From positions 1-64,000 of the forward strand of contig NZ_ANAC01000005.1 in assembly GCF_000341225.1 (NCBI RefSeq): a DNA stretch of 64,000 bases, given 5' to 3'. The translations under genes and the position numbers were made by a program. Position 1 is the stretch's first letter. Every line of letters begins with the position of its first letter. The notes under the pieces are model-generated. The model searched no databases. It saw only the letters and a program-made list of their open reading frames with translations, and had not been told where the DNA came from. This document shows, piece after piece, positions 41,317-49,570 of the stretch. This DNA is from Nocardiopsis alba DSM 43377. Lineage in GTDB: Bacteria; Actinomycetota; Actinomycetes; Streptosporangiales; Streptosporangiaceae.

Positions 41317-42444
41317 GTGAATACCGAAAGCAGCCAGGTTCGCCCAGAGCACAGCCCTTCACGTGCGGCGGGACCGGTGGTCGGGGTCACCGGTGCCGCT
41401 TCCGGGATGGGCCGGCTCCTCGTGCAACGCCTGGCCACGCCGGAAGGTTCCATCCGGGCCCGTGAAGTGATCGCGATCGACGGGGAGTTCGCCGACCTGC
41501 GCGACGTCACCTGGCGCATCGCCGACGTCTGCGACCCCGCCCTGGTCTGGCGACTCGACGGGATCGACGTCCTCGTGCACACCGCCGACGACCGCTCCCT
41601 GGAGACCCGCCCCGCGCGTCGCAGGCGCCACAACATCCTGGCCGCGCAGACCGTCCTGACCGCCGCTGCCGCCGCCGGGGTCCCCCGTGTGGTCCTGGTC
41701 ACCAGCACGATGGTCTACGGGGCCGCACCGGACAACCCGGTGCCGCTGCCCGAGAACTCCACCCGGGTCTCGGACAACGGCGAGGGCCTCATGGGCGACT
41801 TCGCCGAGGTCGAGGAGCTGGCCGAACGCGCGCGCCGCGCACACCCCGGCCTGACGGTGACCGTGGTGCGCCCCGCGCCCCTCGTCGGCCCGGACCTCGA
41901 CACCCTCCTGAGCCGCCACTTCTCCGCGCCCCGGCTGCTCACCGTCAAGGGGCACGAACAGCACTGGCAGTTCTGCCACCAGGACGACCTGACCTCCGCC
42001 CTGGCCTTCTGCGCCCTGCACGGGGTGACCGGAAGCGACGGCGTGGTCGCCGTGGCCTCCGAAGGCTCCTTGAGCCAGAGCGAGGTCGAGGAGATCGCCG
42101 GGATGAAGCACTTCGAGGTCGCCGCCAACCTCGCCTTCGGAGCGGTCCGACGCCTGCACCAGGCCCGTATCACCCCGGCCGCCGCCGGCGAGATCAAGTT
42201 CCTCGTCTACCCATGTGTGGTGGACTGCGCCTCCCTGCGCGAGGCCGGATGGAAACCCGAGCACGACAACGAGTCGGCGCTCGGGGTCCTGCTGGAATCC
42301 CGCGACGGCAAGCACGCGATCGCCGGACGCACCCTGGGGCGCAAGGAGGTCACCATCACCGCCGCGGGGGCCGCCGGAGCCGCGGCCGCCGCGATCGGTA
42401 CCGCCGCCGCCATCCGCCACCTGCGCAAACGCGGAAGATCCTGA
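41317..42444 (+). CDS. NAD-dependent epimerase/SDR-like protein (375 aa)
   Basis: Extended SDR fold. Nucleotide loop GVTGAASGMG (about residues 23-32), DGEFADLRD after strand 2, and STMVYGAAPDN near 130 where the usual YxxxK is kept only as the Tyr, so catalysis by the classic dyad is doubtful. The C-terminus is an Ala/Gly-rich hydrophobic helix (VTITAAGAAGAAAAAIGTAAAIRHL) followed by KRGRS, possibly a membrane anchor. Divergent from the DUF2342 operon with 63 nt between. Upstream of moaE. Function unknown. Confidence 0.75.
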   Translation: MNTESSQVRPEHSPSRAAGPVVGVTGAASGMGRLLVQRLATPEGSIRAREVIAIDGEFADLRDVTWRIADVCDPALVWRLDGIDVLVHTADDRSLETRPARRRRHNILAAQTVLTAAAAAGVPRVVLVTSTMVYGAAPDNPVPLPENSTRVSDNGEGLMGDFAEVEELAERARRAHPGLTVTVVRPAPLVGPDLDTLLSRHFSAPRLLTVKGHEQHWQFCHQDDLTSALAFCALHGVTGSDGVVAVASEGSLSQSEVEEIAGMKHFEVAANLAFGAVRRLHQARITPAAAGEIKFLVYPCVVDCASLREAGWKPEHDNESALGVLLESRDGKHAIAGRTLGRKEVTITAAGAAGAAAAAIGTAAAIRHLRKRGRS

Positions 42445-42534
42445 GTCACCGCCCCGCGAGGGCGAGAGCTCGGAACGCGCGTGACGTCGTACCGGCGGCC
42501 GCGCACGCGACCGACCGATTGATACGGTTCACCT

Positions 42535-42972
42535 GTGGAAGAGATCACTCTCGCGGTAGTACGCGACACCCCTCTGTCCGTCGACGAGGTCCTGGCCGCG
42601 GTGGCCCACCCCCGGGCAGGCGGCACGGCGGTCTTCATCGGGACCGTGCGCGACCATGACCACGGACGGGACGTCTCCGCCCTGTCCTACTCCGCGCACC
42701 CGACCGTCGAGGCCCGCCTGCGCGAGGTCATGGAGAAGGTGCTGAGCGACACCTCCGTGGCCGGCCGCCCCGTAGTCCGGATGGCCGCCGCGCACCGGGT
42801 CGGCGACCTGCGGATCGGCGACCTCGCCGTGGTCGTCGCGGCCGCCGCCGAGCACCGCGAGGAGGCCTTCGCGGCCTGCCGTCGACTCATCGACGACCTC
42901 AAGGCCCAGGTGCCCATCTGGAAGAACCAGGCCTTCGAGGACGGCGCGACCGAATGGGTCGGATCTCCCTGA
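42535..42972 (+). CDS. moaE: Molybdopterin synthase catalytic subunit MoaE
   Basis: 145 aa. Large subunit of molybdopterin synthase; transfers sulfur from MoaD to precursor Z. Marks: GGTAVFIGTVRDHDHGRDV near residue 30, YSAHPTVEARLREV near 52, HRVGDLRIGDLAVVVA near 88, and the end DDLKAQVPIWKNQAFEDG with both active Lys. GTG 42535 is the start. No moaD lies beside it. moeZ at 13 kb serves the same pathway. Confidence 0.93.
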   Translation: MEEITLAVVRDTPLSVDEVLAAVAHPRAGGTAVFIGTVRDHDHGRDVSALSYSAHPTVEARLREVMEKVLSDTSVAGRPVVRMAAAHRVGDLRIGDLAVVVAAAAEHREEAFAACRRLIDDLKAQVPIWKNQAFEDGATEWVGSP

Positions 42973-43060
42973 TCCGGGACGTTCCGAGCCCCTGAACCGA
43001 CGCCCCCGAGTCGGGGGTGGCCGATCACCGACGGTCCGGCGGGGGCTCTAAGGTGTGCAC

Positions 43061-44143
43061 ATGCTTCGTCGCGTCATGACCCTGGTCGCCGCACTCGCCC
43101 TGCTCGTCGGGCTCGGGTACGGCAGTCTCCTGCTGCCCATGCCCTACCTGGTCGCGGCTCCGGGTGTCACCCTCGACACCCTGGGAGAACAGGACGACGG
43201 AGAGCCGATCATCGGCGTCGACGGCGCCGAGAGCTACGAGCACGACGGCTCACTGTCCATGGTGACCGTCCAGTACGCCGGCGGACCCGACCACCGGCTC
43301 AACCTCTTCACCCTCGTCTCGGCCTGGATCTCGCCGAGTCAGGCGGTCCTGCCCGAGGAGCTGCTGTTCCCCGCCGGGCGTTCCCCGGAGGAGGTCAGCC
43401 AGAGGCAGACCGTCCAGATGAACGACTCCCAGACCGACGCGACCGCCGCCGCCCTCAACCAGCTCGACATCGACTACGAGGCGATCCCCCTCGTCGCCGA
43501 CGCCGTCGAGGGGATGCCGGCCGAGGGCGTCGTCGAGCCCGGGGACCGCATCCTGGAGGTGGACGGCGAGACCGTCCCCACCAGCACCAGCGGCGGTGAC
43601 CCGGAAGAGCTCGTCGGCAGCGCCTACGTCGTCGAACACGTGGGGGCCCGCGAGCCCGGCGATCCGGTCTCCCTCCTGCTGGACCGCGACGGCGACGAGC
43701 TCGAGGTCGAGCTCGACACGGTCGAGGGTGACGGCGACACCGCCGCCGTCGGCATCCTCATCGCCGACGACATGGACTTCCCCGTCGACATCGACATCTC
43801 CGTCGGCGAGATCGGCGGCCCCAGCGCCGGGATGATGTTCGCGCTCGGGATCATCGACCGCCTCAGCGAGGAGGGCCTCACCGGCGGCGCCCACGTCGCC
43901 GGCTCCGGCACCATCACCTCCGACGGCACCGTCGGCGGGATCAGCGGCATCCCGCAGAAGATGGTCAGCGCCAAGCGCGACGGCGCCGAATACTTCCTCG
44001 TGGCCGCCGACAGCTGCTCCCAGGTCGCCCAGTCCGCCGCCTACGGCGAGCTGGAGGTGGTGCGGGTGGAGACCCTCACCGACGCCGTGAACGCCCTGGA
44101 GACCATCCGTGACGGCGGCGACGACCTCCCCCGCTGCGAATAG
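43061..44143 (+). CDS. PDZ-domain Lon-like (S16) secreted serine protease
   Basis: 360 aa, membrane-anchored by an N-terminal helix (about residues 4-25), outside of the cell. A PDZ domain lies at about 130-215 (GMPAEGVVEPGDRILEVDGETV). The Lon catalytic domain follows, with the Ser in GGPSAGMMFALGIID (about 255) and the Lys in GIPQKMVSAKRDGAEYFLVA (about 304). Counterpart of Rv3194c. ATG 43061 is chosen over GTG 43055: TAAGGT (43049-43054) is a good -10, which would start the mRNA at about 43061, that is leaderless at this ATG. The 44-kb repeat follows the stop. Confidence 0.88.
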   Translation: MLRRVMTLVAALALLVGLGYGSLLLPMPYLVAAPGVTLDTLGEQDDGEPIIGVDGAESYEHDGSLSMVTVQYAGGPDHRLNLFTLVSAWISPSQAVLPEELLFPAGRSPEEVSQRQTVQMNDSQTDATAAALNQLDIDYEAIPLVADAVEGMPAEGVVEPGDRILEVDGETVPTSTSGGDPEELVGSAYVVEHVGAREPGDPVSLLLDRDGDELEVELDTVEGDGDTAAVGILIADDMDFPVDIDISVGEIGGPSAGMMFALGIIDRLSEEGLTGGAHVAGSGTITSDGTVGGISGIPQKMVSAKRDGAEYFLVAADSCSQVAQSAAYGELEVVRVETLTDAVNALETIRDGGDDLPRCE

Positions 44144-44193
44144 CGGTGTTCGCTTCGGGGGTCAGCCGGCGCTTCGGGCACCCCTTGGAGTTG

Positions 44194-44494
44194 ATGTAGG
44201 AGAACACGTACCGGTCGCACCCCCCGTGTCTGAGGTAGGAGGGCGTGTGGCCGTTACACCCTGCCGTGGTCAAGGCCCGAAAGTGTTTGCTTTGCGCCTC
44301 CGCTTCGCTTCGGCGCGTGTTCGGGCGCCAAGGGAGGCGGGAACCTTCGGCACCTACGGTGTGGCCACTCGTACCTCGCGACCCCACCTGCGGCACCTCC
44401 AGAACCCCGCCGGCGCCCGAACGGGCAACCCCCCGTGGCCGGGGTAGGAGATCGCGTGCCCTGACCTCAGGGGGTTGCTGTGGGAGACCGCGTG
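44194..44494 (+). repeat. Dispersed intergenic repeat, full copy
   Basis: The 352 nt between the protease gene and the PPA1309 gene hold no CDS. The core 44263-44331 and the following GGGAGGCGGGAACCTTCGGC and CACCTACGGTGTGGCC are nearly identical to 58083-58200. The second part (GACCCCACCTGCGGCACCTC, then CAGAACCCCGCCGGCGCCCG, then ACCCCCCGTGG) matches 58261-58320. The 15-nt word GTAGGAG(A)YCGCGTG occurs at about 44196, 44236, 44444 and 44481. Confidence 0.8.
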
Positions 44495-44496
44495 TA

Positions 44497-45003
44497 CTAC
44501 TCCTCCAGGTCGAGGGTGAGGGCGAGGGCGGAGGTCAGGGCCGGGATCAGGTCCGGGCCGTTGAGCACCTCGGACTCGCTGTCGTGACTGCGCATCCGCA
44601 TCGCGCAGTGGCGGGAGCCGTCGCGCAGCACGCCGGCGACCATCCGGATCTCCTCGGTCTCCTTTCCTGAGAGCGCGGGGTCCTCGCCGGCGGCCAGGGT
44701 CTCGTCCGAGCCCTTCACCACCAGGCGCTCCATGACCAGCGCGCAGCCGGCCACCCCTTCGGGCCACAGGATGCGACCCAGGGCCTCCTCCAACGGGACG
44801 TCTCCGGGCAGCTCCTCCTGCTCCACCGGGGTCAGCTCGTCCGGGTCGGCGGGGGAGTCGATCCCCAGCAGACCGGCCAGAGCGGGCTCCGCTGTCAGCA
44901 GCTCCGAGGTCGGTACCAGGGCGTACAGCCCCAACGGTCGGTCCCACCCCTGTTCGGCGGCGTGGCGTTCCAGGTCCATGACGGCTTCGCGAATGTTCGA
45001 CAC
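44497..45003 (-). CDS. PPA1309-family protein (168 aa)
   Basis: A cytoplasmic protein of the actinobacterial PPA1309 family, function unknown, usually next to the UPF0182 gene as here. Typical stretches: IREAVMDLERHAAEQGWDRPLGLYALVPT at the start, DELTPVEQEELP near 70, LEEALGRILWPEGVAGCALVMERLV near 85, and RHCAMRMRSHDSESEVLNGPDLIPALTSALALTL at the end. GTG 45003 is read as the start because family resemblance begins there; the frame is open up to 45270 but that is over the divergent gene. Confidence 0.82.
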   Translation of the reverse strand: MSNIREAVMDLERHAAEQGWDRPLGLYALVPTSELLTAEPALAGLLGIDSPADPDELTPVEQEELPGDVPLEEALGRILWPEGVAGCALVMERLVVKGSDETLAAGEDPALSGKETEEIRMVAGVLRDGSRHCAMRMRSHDSESEVLNGPDLIPALTSALALTLDLEE

Positions 45004-45218
45004 GTTTCCATGGTGGCCGATGTGGGAACCTCGCCGCGCCCGTTCGCCGGCAGTAGGGTCGCGTGGGGGCCGTCCGTTTGCGACTCCGATACCCCAACGA
45101 TGCAGCCTTGTCACCTGCCTATGGGGGATTTCGGGAACCCGGGGGCCACCGCATAAGTTTTCACCAATAAGGCGCCACACGCGCACCAGAACGCACCTAG
45201 CCAGAACGAGGGGGAGGC

Positions 45219-48200
45219 GTGAGCTTCCGATCGCCCGGCGCACCACCTGCGCGTATGCCTCGCCGATCAAGGTTGCTCGCGCCAGTCGCGGCGACCGTGG
45301 TCGTCATCATCGCGGGATTGATGCTCGCCGCGAACTTTTGGACCGACTACAAGTGGTTCAACGCCATCGGCTACACCTCGGTCTTCCTGACCGAGCTGTG
45401 GACCCGTGTCCTGCTGTTCGCCGTCGCCGCACTGGTGATGGCGGTCATCGTCGGCGCGAGCATCTTCTTCGCCTACAGGGCCCGGCCCGGTATCCGGCCG
45501 ATGAGCCTGGAACAGCAGGGGCTGGACCGCTACCGCCAGTCCATCGACCCGCACCGCAAGCTCTTCTTCTGGATCGCGGTGGGCGCCCTGGCGCTCCTGT
45601 CCGGAGCCGCCGCGAGCGGTGACTGGCGCGTCTACCTCCAGTTCGTGAACAGCGTGGACTTCGGCGTCAACGACCCCGAGTTCGGCATCGACATCGCCTT
45701 CTTCGCGTTCACCTATCCGTTCCTGCGGATCCTGCTCGGCTACATGTACGCGGCGGTCATCCTGGCGTTCATCGCCGCGGTCATCGTCCACTACCTGTAC
45801 GGCGGTGTGCGTCTCCAGAACGACAGCGGCCAGCGCGCCACCCCCGCGGCCCGAGTGCACCTGTCGGTGCTGCTGGGCCTCTTCGTGCTGCTGCGCGCCG
45901 GTTCCTACTGGCTCGACCGCTACGGACTGGTCTTCTCCAACCGCGGCTACACCTTCGGCGCCTCCTACACCGACGTCAACGCCGTCAAGACCGCGCTGAC
46001 CATCCTCACCGTCATCTCGGTGATCTGCGCGCTCCTGTTCTTCGCCAACATCGTCTTCAAGAACACGATGATCCCGGTGGCCTCTCTCGGTCTGCTGGTG
46101 CTGTCCGCGGTGGTCGTCGGCGTGGCCTACCCCGAGATCGTCCAGCGCTTCCAGGTCAACCCGAACGAGCAGCGCCTGGAGAGCCCCTACATCGAGCGCA
46201 ACATCGAGAGCACGCGCGAGGCGTACGGGATCGCCGACACCGAGGTGATCGACTACGACGCCACCACCGAGCTCACCCCTCAGGAGCTGGCGGCCGAGGC
46301 CGACACCATCCCCAGCGTGCGTCTGGCCGACCCGGCCGTGGTCTCGCAGACCTTCCAGCAGATGCAGCAGGTCCGAGGCTTCTACCAGTTCCCGGACGTG
46401 CTGGAGGTCGACCGCTATCCGGACGCCGACGGCAACCTGATCGACACGATCGTCGCCGTCCGCGAACTCGACGGTCCGCCCGCCGACCAGGACAACTGGC
46501 TCAACCGGCACCTGATCTACACCCACGGCTACGGCATGGTCGCCGCCGCGGGCAACCTGATCGACAACGAGGGCCGCCCGGTCTTCACCGAGTACAACAT
46601 CCCGCCGCGTGGTGAGCTCAGCGACGTCGTGGGCGAGTACGAGCCGCGTATCTACTATGGTCGCGAGGGCGCCGACTACGTCATCGTCCAGGCCGAGGAG
46701 GAGTACGACCACCCCCTCGACCCCGAGGCCGAGGAGCCCGACGTCCCCACGCTCGAGGACGCCGTGGAATCCAGCCCGAGCCCGGACTCGGACGAGGCCC
46801 GCGCCCCGGCCGACGGCGCCGACGAGTCCCAGGACGCGGACGCCGAGGCCACCGAGGAGGGCGAGGACGGTGACACCGCCAGTGGCTCCCAGGCCTACAA
46901 CCGTTACGACGGTGACGGCGGCGTGCCGCTGAACAACTTCTTCGACCGCATCCTGTTCGCGATCAAGTACCAGGAAACGAGCATCCTGCTCAACAGCGCG
47001 ATCACGAGCGACTCGCGCATCCTCTACGAGCGCGACCCGCTGGACCGTGTCGAGAAGGTCGCCCCGTTCCTCACCGTCGACAGCCGCCCCTACCCGGCGG
47101 TGGTCGAGGGTCGTGTCGTGTGGATCGTCGACGGTTACACCACCTCCGACGGCTACCCGTACGCGAACCGCATCGACTTCACCCAGGCGGTGACCGACAC
47201 CTTCACGGACGGTTCGGCCCAGCAGGTCGGCGCGCTGCCCGGCAACGAGGTCAACTACATCCGCAACTCGGTGAAGGCGACCGTCGACGCCTACGACGGC
47301 ACCGTCACCCTGTACGGGTGGGACGAGAACGACCCGGTCCTCCAGACCTGGCAGGGCGCCTTCCCGGGCACGATCGTCGACCGGGACGAGATGAGCGACG
47401 AGCTCGTCCAGCACCTGCGCTACCCGGACGACCTGTTCAAGGTGCAGCGCGAGATCATGCGCGAGTACCACGTCACCGACGCCGCGTCCTACTACGGTGG
47501 TCAGGACTTCTGGACGGTCCCCAACGACCCGACCCAGGAGGGGGAGGTCTCCGAGCCGCCCTACCGCCAGACCATCAACTTCCCGGGCGCCGAGGAGCCG
47601 AGCTTCTCGCTGACCACCACGTTCGTGCCGCGTAACCGTGAGAACCTGGCCGCGTTCATGGCGGTGGACAGCAACCCCGAGTCGGACGAGTACGGCAAGC
47701 TCAAACTGCTGGAACTGCCTCGAAGCACGGTGATCTTCGGTCCCGGCCAGGTGCAGAACGCCTTCGACTCCGACGCCGACGTGCGCGAGGTGCTGCTCCC
47801 GCTGGAGCAGTCCAACGCCGAGGTGACACGAGGCAACCTGCTGACCCTGCCGTTCGCCGGCGGTCTGCTCTACGTGGAGCCCCTCTACGTTCAGGCCGGT
47901 GGCGGCGGAGCCGCGTCCTTCCCGCTGCTCCAGCAGGTCATGGTCGGCTTCGGTGAGGAGGTCGCGATCGGCAGCAACCTCCAGGACGCCCTGAACAACC
48001 TGTTCGAGGGCGGCGAGGGTCCGCTTCCGGACCCGGACGAGGGCTCCGAGGAGTCCACCGGGGACGACGAGACCTCCGAGGCGGGCTCCGAACCCTCGGA
48101 CCTCACCGACGCCCTCAACGAGGCCGTCGAGGCCTGGGAGGAGGCCCAGAACGCCAACGAGGAGGCCAACGAGCGTCTGCGCGACGCTCTGGAGGCCCTC

Positions 48201-48224
48201 GAGGAGGCCGCGGGCGAGAACTAG
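45219..48224 (+). CDS. UPF0182-family membrane protein (1001 aa)
   Basis: A large membrane protein of the UPF0182 family (Rv3193c counterpart), function unknown. Seven hydrophobic segments in the first 310 residues (for example 26-45 ATVVVIIAGLMLAANF). Then a large outer domain with ERNIESTREAYG near 325, RHLIYTHGYGMV near 428 and INSAITSDSRILYERDP-like text near 590. Acidic spacers lie at about 505-560 and 925-960. A final helix is rich in Glu/Ala (EEAQNANEEANERLRDALEALEE). GGGGGAGG precedes GTG 45219. A pair of hairpins follows. Confidence 0.93.
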   Translation: MSFRSPGAPPARMPRRSRLLAPVAATVVVIIAGLMLAANFWTDYKWFNAIGYTSVFLTELWTRVLLFAVAALVMAVIVGASIFFAYRARPGIRPMSLEQQGLDRYRQSIDPHRKLFFWIAVGALALLSGAAASGDWRVYLQFVNSVDFGVNDPEFGIDIAFFAFTYPFLRILLGYMYAAVILAFIAAVIVHYLYGGVRLQNDSGQRATPAARVHLSVLLGLFVLLRAGSYWLDRYGLVFSNRGYTFGASYTDVNAVKTALTILTVISVICALLFFANIVFKNTMIPVASLGLLVLSAVVVGVAYPEIVQRFQVNPNEQRLESPYIERNIESTREAYGIADTEVIDYDATTELTPQELAAEADTIPSVRLADPAVVSQTFQQMQQVRGFYQFPDVLEVDRYPDADGNLIDTIVAVRELDGPPADQDNWLNRHLIYTHGYGMVAAAGNLIDNEGRPVFTEYNIPPRGELSDVVGEYEPRIYYGREGADYVIVQAEEEYDHPLDPEAEEPDVPTLEDAVESSPSPDSDEARAPADGADESQDADAEATEEGEDGDTASGSQAYNRYDGDGGVPLNNFFDRILFAIKYQETSILLNSAITSDSRILYERDPLDRVEKVAPFLTVDSRPYPAVVEGRVVWIVDGYTTSDGYPYANRIDFTQAVTDTFTDGSAQQVGALPGNEVNYIRNSVKATVDAYDGTVTLYGWDENDPVLQTWQGAFPGTIVDRDEMSDELVQHLRYPDDLFKVQREIMREYHVTDAASYYGGQDFWTVPNDPTQEGEVSEPPYRQTINFPGAEEPSFSLTTTFVPRNRENLAAFMAVDSNPESDEYGKLKLLELPRSTVIFGPGQVQNAFDSDADVREVLLPLEQSNAEVTRGNLLTLPFAGGLLYVEPLYVQAGGGGAASFPLLQQVMVGFGEEVAIGSNLQDALNNLFEGGEGPLPDPDEGSEESTGDDETSEAGSEPSDLTDALNEAVEAWEEAQNANEEANERLRDALEALEEAAGEN

Positions 48225-48226
48225 TC

Positions 48227-48285
48227 CTCGCCCCTTCGGGGTGAGGCCGTGACGCGGGGCGGGATCCGGACGGGTCCCGCCCCGC
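48227..48285 (+). terminator. Double hairpin after the UPF0182 gene
   Basis: CCTCGCCCC/GGGGTGAGG at about 48227-48247 and a perfect 11-bp stem GCGGGGCGGGA (48254-48264) / TCCCGCCCCGC (48275-48285). Confidence 0.8.
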
Positions 48286-48323
48286 TCTCGTGTCCGGGGT
48301 GTCCGGCGTCTCCGACCGTCGAT

Positions 48324-48353
48324 TTGGCGTTCACCCCGTGGGCACGCTAACGT
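48324..48353 (+). promoter_or_regulatory. Promoter of the first initiator tRNA gene
   Basis: -35 TTGGCG (48324-48329), 18-nt spacer, -10 TAACGT (48348-48353), 15 nt before the tRNA. Confidence 0.7.
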
Positions 48354-48367
48354 AGTGAACACAACGA

Positions 48368-48444
48368 CGCGGGGTGGAGCAGTTCGGTAGCTCGCTGGGC
48401 TCATAACCCAGAGGTCGCAGGTTCAAATCCTGTCCCCGCTACCA
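48368..48444 (+). tRNA. tRNA-fMet (CAT), copy 1
   Basis: Full cloverleaf of 77 nt with encoded CCA. Acceptor arm CGCGGGG / CCCCGCT with an unpaired first position (C1 against U72), and three G-C pairs at the anticodon (CTGGG-CT-CAT-AA-CCCAG). Both are marks of the initiator tRNA. T arm GCAGG-TTCAAAT-CCTGT. Confidence 0.97.
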
Positions 48445-48448
48445 GGTT

Positions 48449-48482
48449 CGGACCCGGGAGAAATCCCGGGTCCGGTACTTTT
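48449..48482 (+). terminator. Terminator after tRNA-fMet copy 1
   Basis: CGGACCCGGGA (48449-48459) / TCCCGGGTCCG (48464-48474) with a GAAA loop, then GTACTTTT. Confidence 0.85.
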
Positions 48483-48614
48483 CCGACTTTTCACCCCGGT
48501 GAAAATCGGAAATGTCCTTCCGGGGTTTTCCACACGGTGGGATGAGGGTCGAGATCGAGTGATCGATCGAGGTCGGGTGGGTTCTCCACCGGTTCGGCGG
48601 AAGTCGGAACGGAT

Positions 48615-48643
48615 TTGCCACCCGAGAGTGAATGCCCTAAAGT
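48615..48643 (+). promoter_or_regulatory. Promoter of the second initiator tRNA gene
   Basis: -35 TTGCCA (48615-48620), 17-nt spacer, -10 TAAAGT (48638-48643). The spacer differs from that of copy 1. Confidence 0.75.
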
Positions 48644-48657
48644 GGAGAACACAACGA

Positions 48658-48734
48658 CGCGGGGTGGAGCAGTTCGGTAGCTCGCTGGGCTCATAACCCA
48701 GAGGTCGCAGGTTCAAATCCTGTCCCCGCTACCA
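48658..48734 (+). tRNA. tRNA-fMet (CAT), copy 2
   Basis: Identical in all 77 nt to copy 1, and the ACACAACGA just before the gene is shared as well. The DNA between the copies is not related outside of this block. Confidence 0.97.
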
Positions 48735-48737
48735 GGA

Positions 48738-48775
48738 AAAGCGCCGGTCGGAGAAATCCGACCGGCGCTTTCTCG
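48738..48775 (+). terminator. Terminator after tRNA-fMet copy 2
   Basis: Perfect 15-bp stem (AAAGCGCCGGTCGGA at 48738-48752, partner at 48757-48771) with a GAAA loop, ending in TTTCTC. Confidence 0.9.
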
Positions 48776-48850
48776 TGCGCGGATACCTCGAATCCGAGGG
48801 GGACCGCGGATCCCGTGCGGACCGGAGGGTCGGTCCGCACGGGATCACGC

Positions 48851-49570
48851 TCAGCGGGTGCGGCCCTCCACCAGTTCGACGATACGGTCGGCCCGCTCGG
48901 CCACCTTCGGGTCGTGGGTCACCACGACCACGGCGGCGTCGTGGTCCCGCGCCTGCTCGATCAGCTGGTCCATGATCATGGTGCTGCTGGCGGCGTCCAG
49001 AGCGCCCGTGGGCTCGTCGGCGAGGATCAGGGCGGGGTCACGACTCAACGCGCGCGCCAAGGCCACACGCTGCTGCTCACCGCCGGAGAGCTGGTGCGGC
49101 TGAGAGTGCAGCCGGTGACCCAGCCCCACCGACTCCAGCAGCTCCTTGGCGCGGGCCCGACGACGCAGTAGCGGCACCCCGGAGAGCACCATCGGCACCC
49201 CCACGTTGGACAGCGCGGTCCGCCGCTCCAACAGATGGAACTGCTGGAAGACGAAGCCGATCCCGTCACCGCGCAACCGCGACCTCGATCCCTCGCGCAG
49301 GCCGGTGGTGTCCACCCCGTCGAAGACGTAGGACCCGCCGCTGGGCCGGTCGAGCAGACCCAGCACGTTCAGCAGCGTGGACTTGCCCGACCCGGACTGC
49401 CCGATGATCGCGACGACCTCGCCGCGGGCGACGTCGAAGGTGCAGTCGTGCAGCACGTCGATGCGTTCGCCCGACACCATGAAGTGCCGGGTCAGCCCCT
49501 CCACCCGGAGCAGCGGAGAGGCGGGTGAACGCACCGGGGTGGGGAGCAGGTGGGGAGCCTCGAACGACAT
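48851..49570 (-). CDS. ABC transporter ATPase, MacB/LolD type
   Basis: 239 aa ATPase. Walker A GQSGSGKST near residue 57, Q loop FVFQQFHLL near 105, signature LSGGEQQR near 160, Walker B LILADEPTGALD near 180, and THDPKVAERADRIVEL. ADEPTGALD is typical for MacB/LolD-type systems. The ATG directly follows the TAG of the adaptor gene (TAGATG). It is the third gene of the permease-adaptor-ATPase operon. Confidence 0.92.
   Translation of the reverse strand: MSFEAPHLLPTPVRSPASPLLRVEGLTRHFMVSGERIDVLHDCTFDVARGEVVAIIGQSGSGKSTLLNVLGLLDRPSGGSYVFDGVDTTGLREGSRSRLRGDGIGFVFQQFHLLERRTALSNVGVPMVLSGVPLLRRRARAKELLESVGLGHRLHSQPHQLSGGEQQRVALARALSRDPALILADEPTGALDAASSTMIMDQLIEQARDHDAAVVVVTHDPKVAERADRIVELVEGRTR

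Noticed and set aside
45267-48404. 1045-aa open frame opposite the UPF0182 gene
   Set aside because: Shadow rich in Val/Asp/His/Leu with no domain; it also crosses the tRNA promoter.
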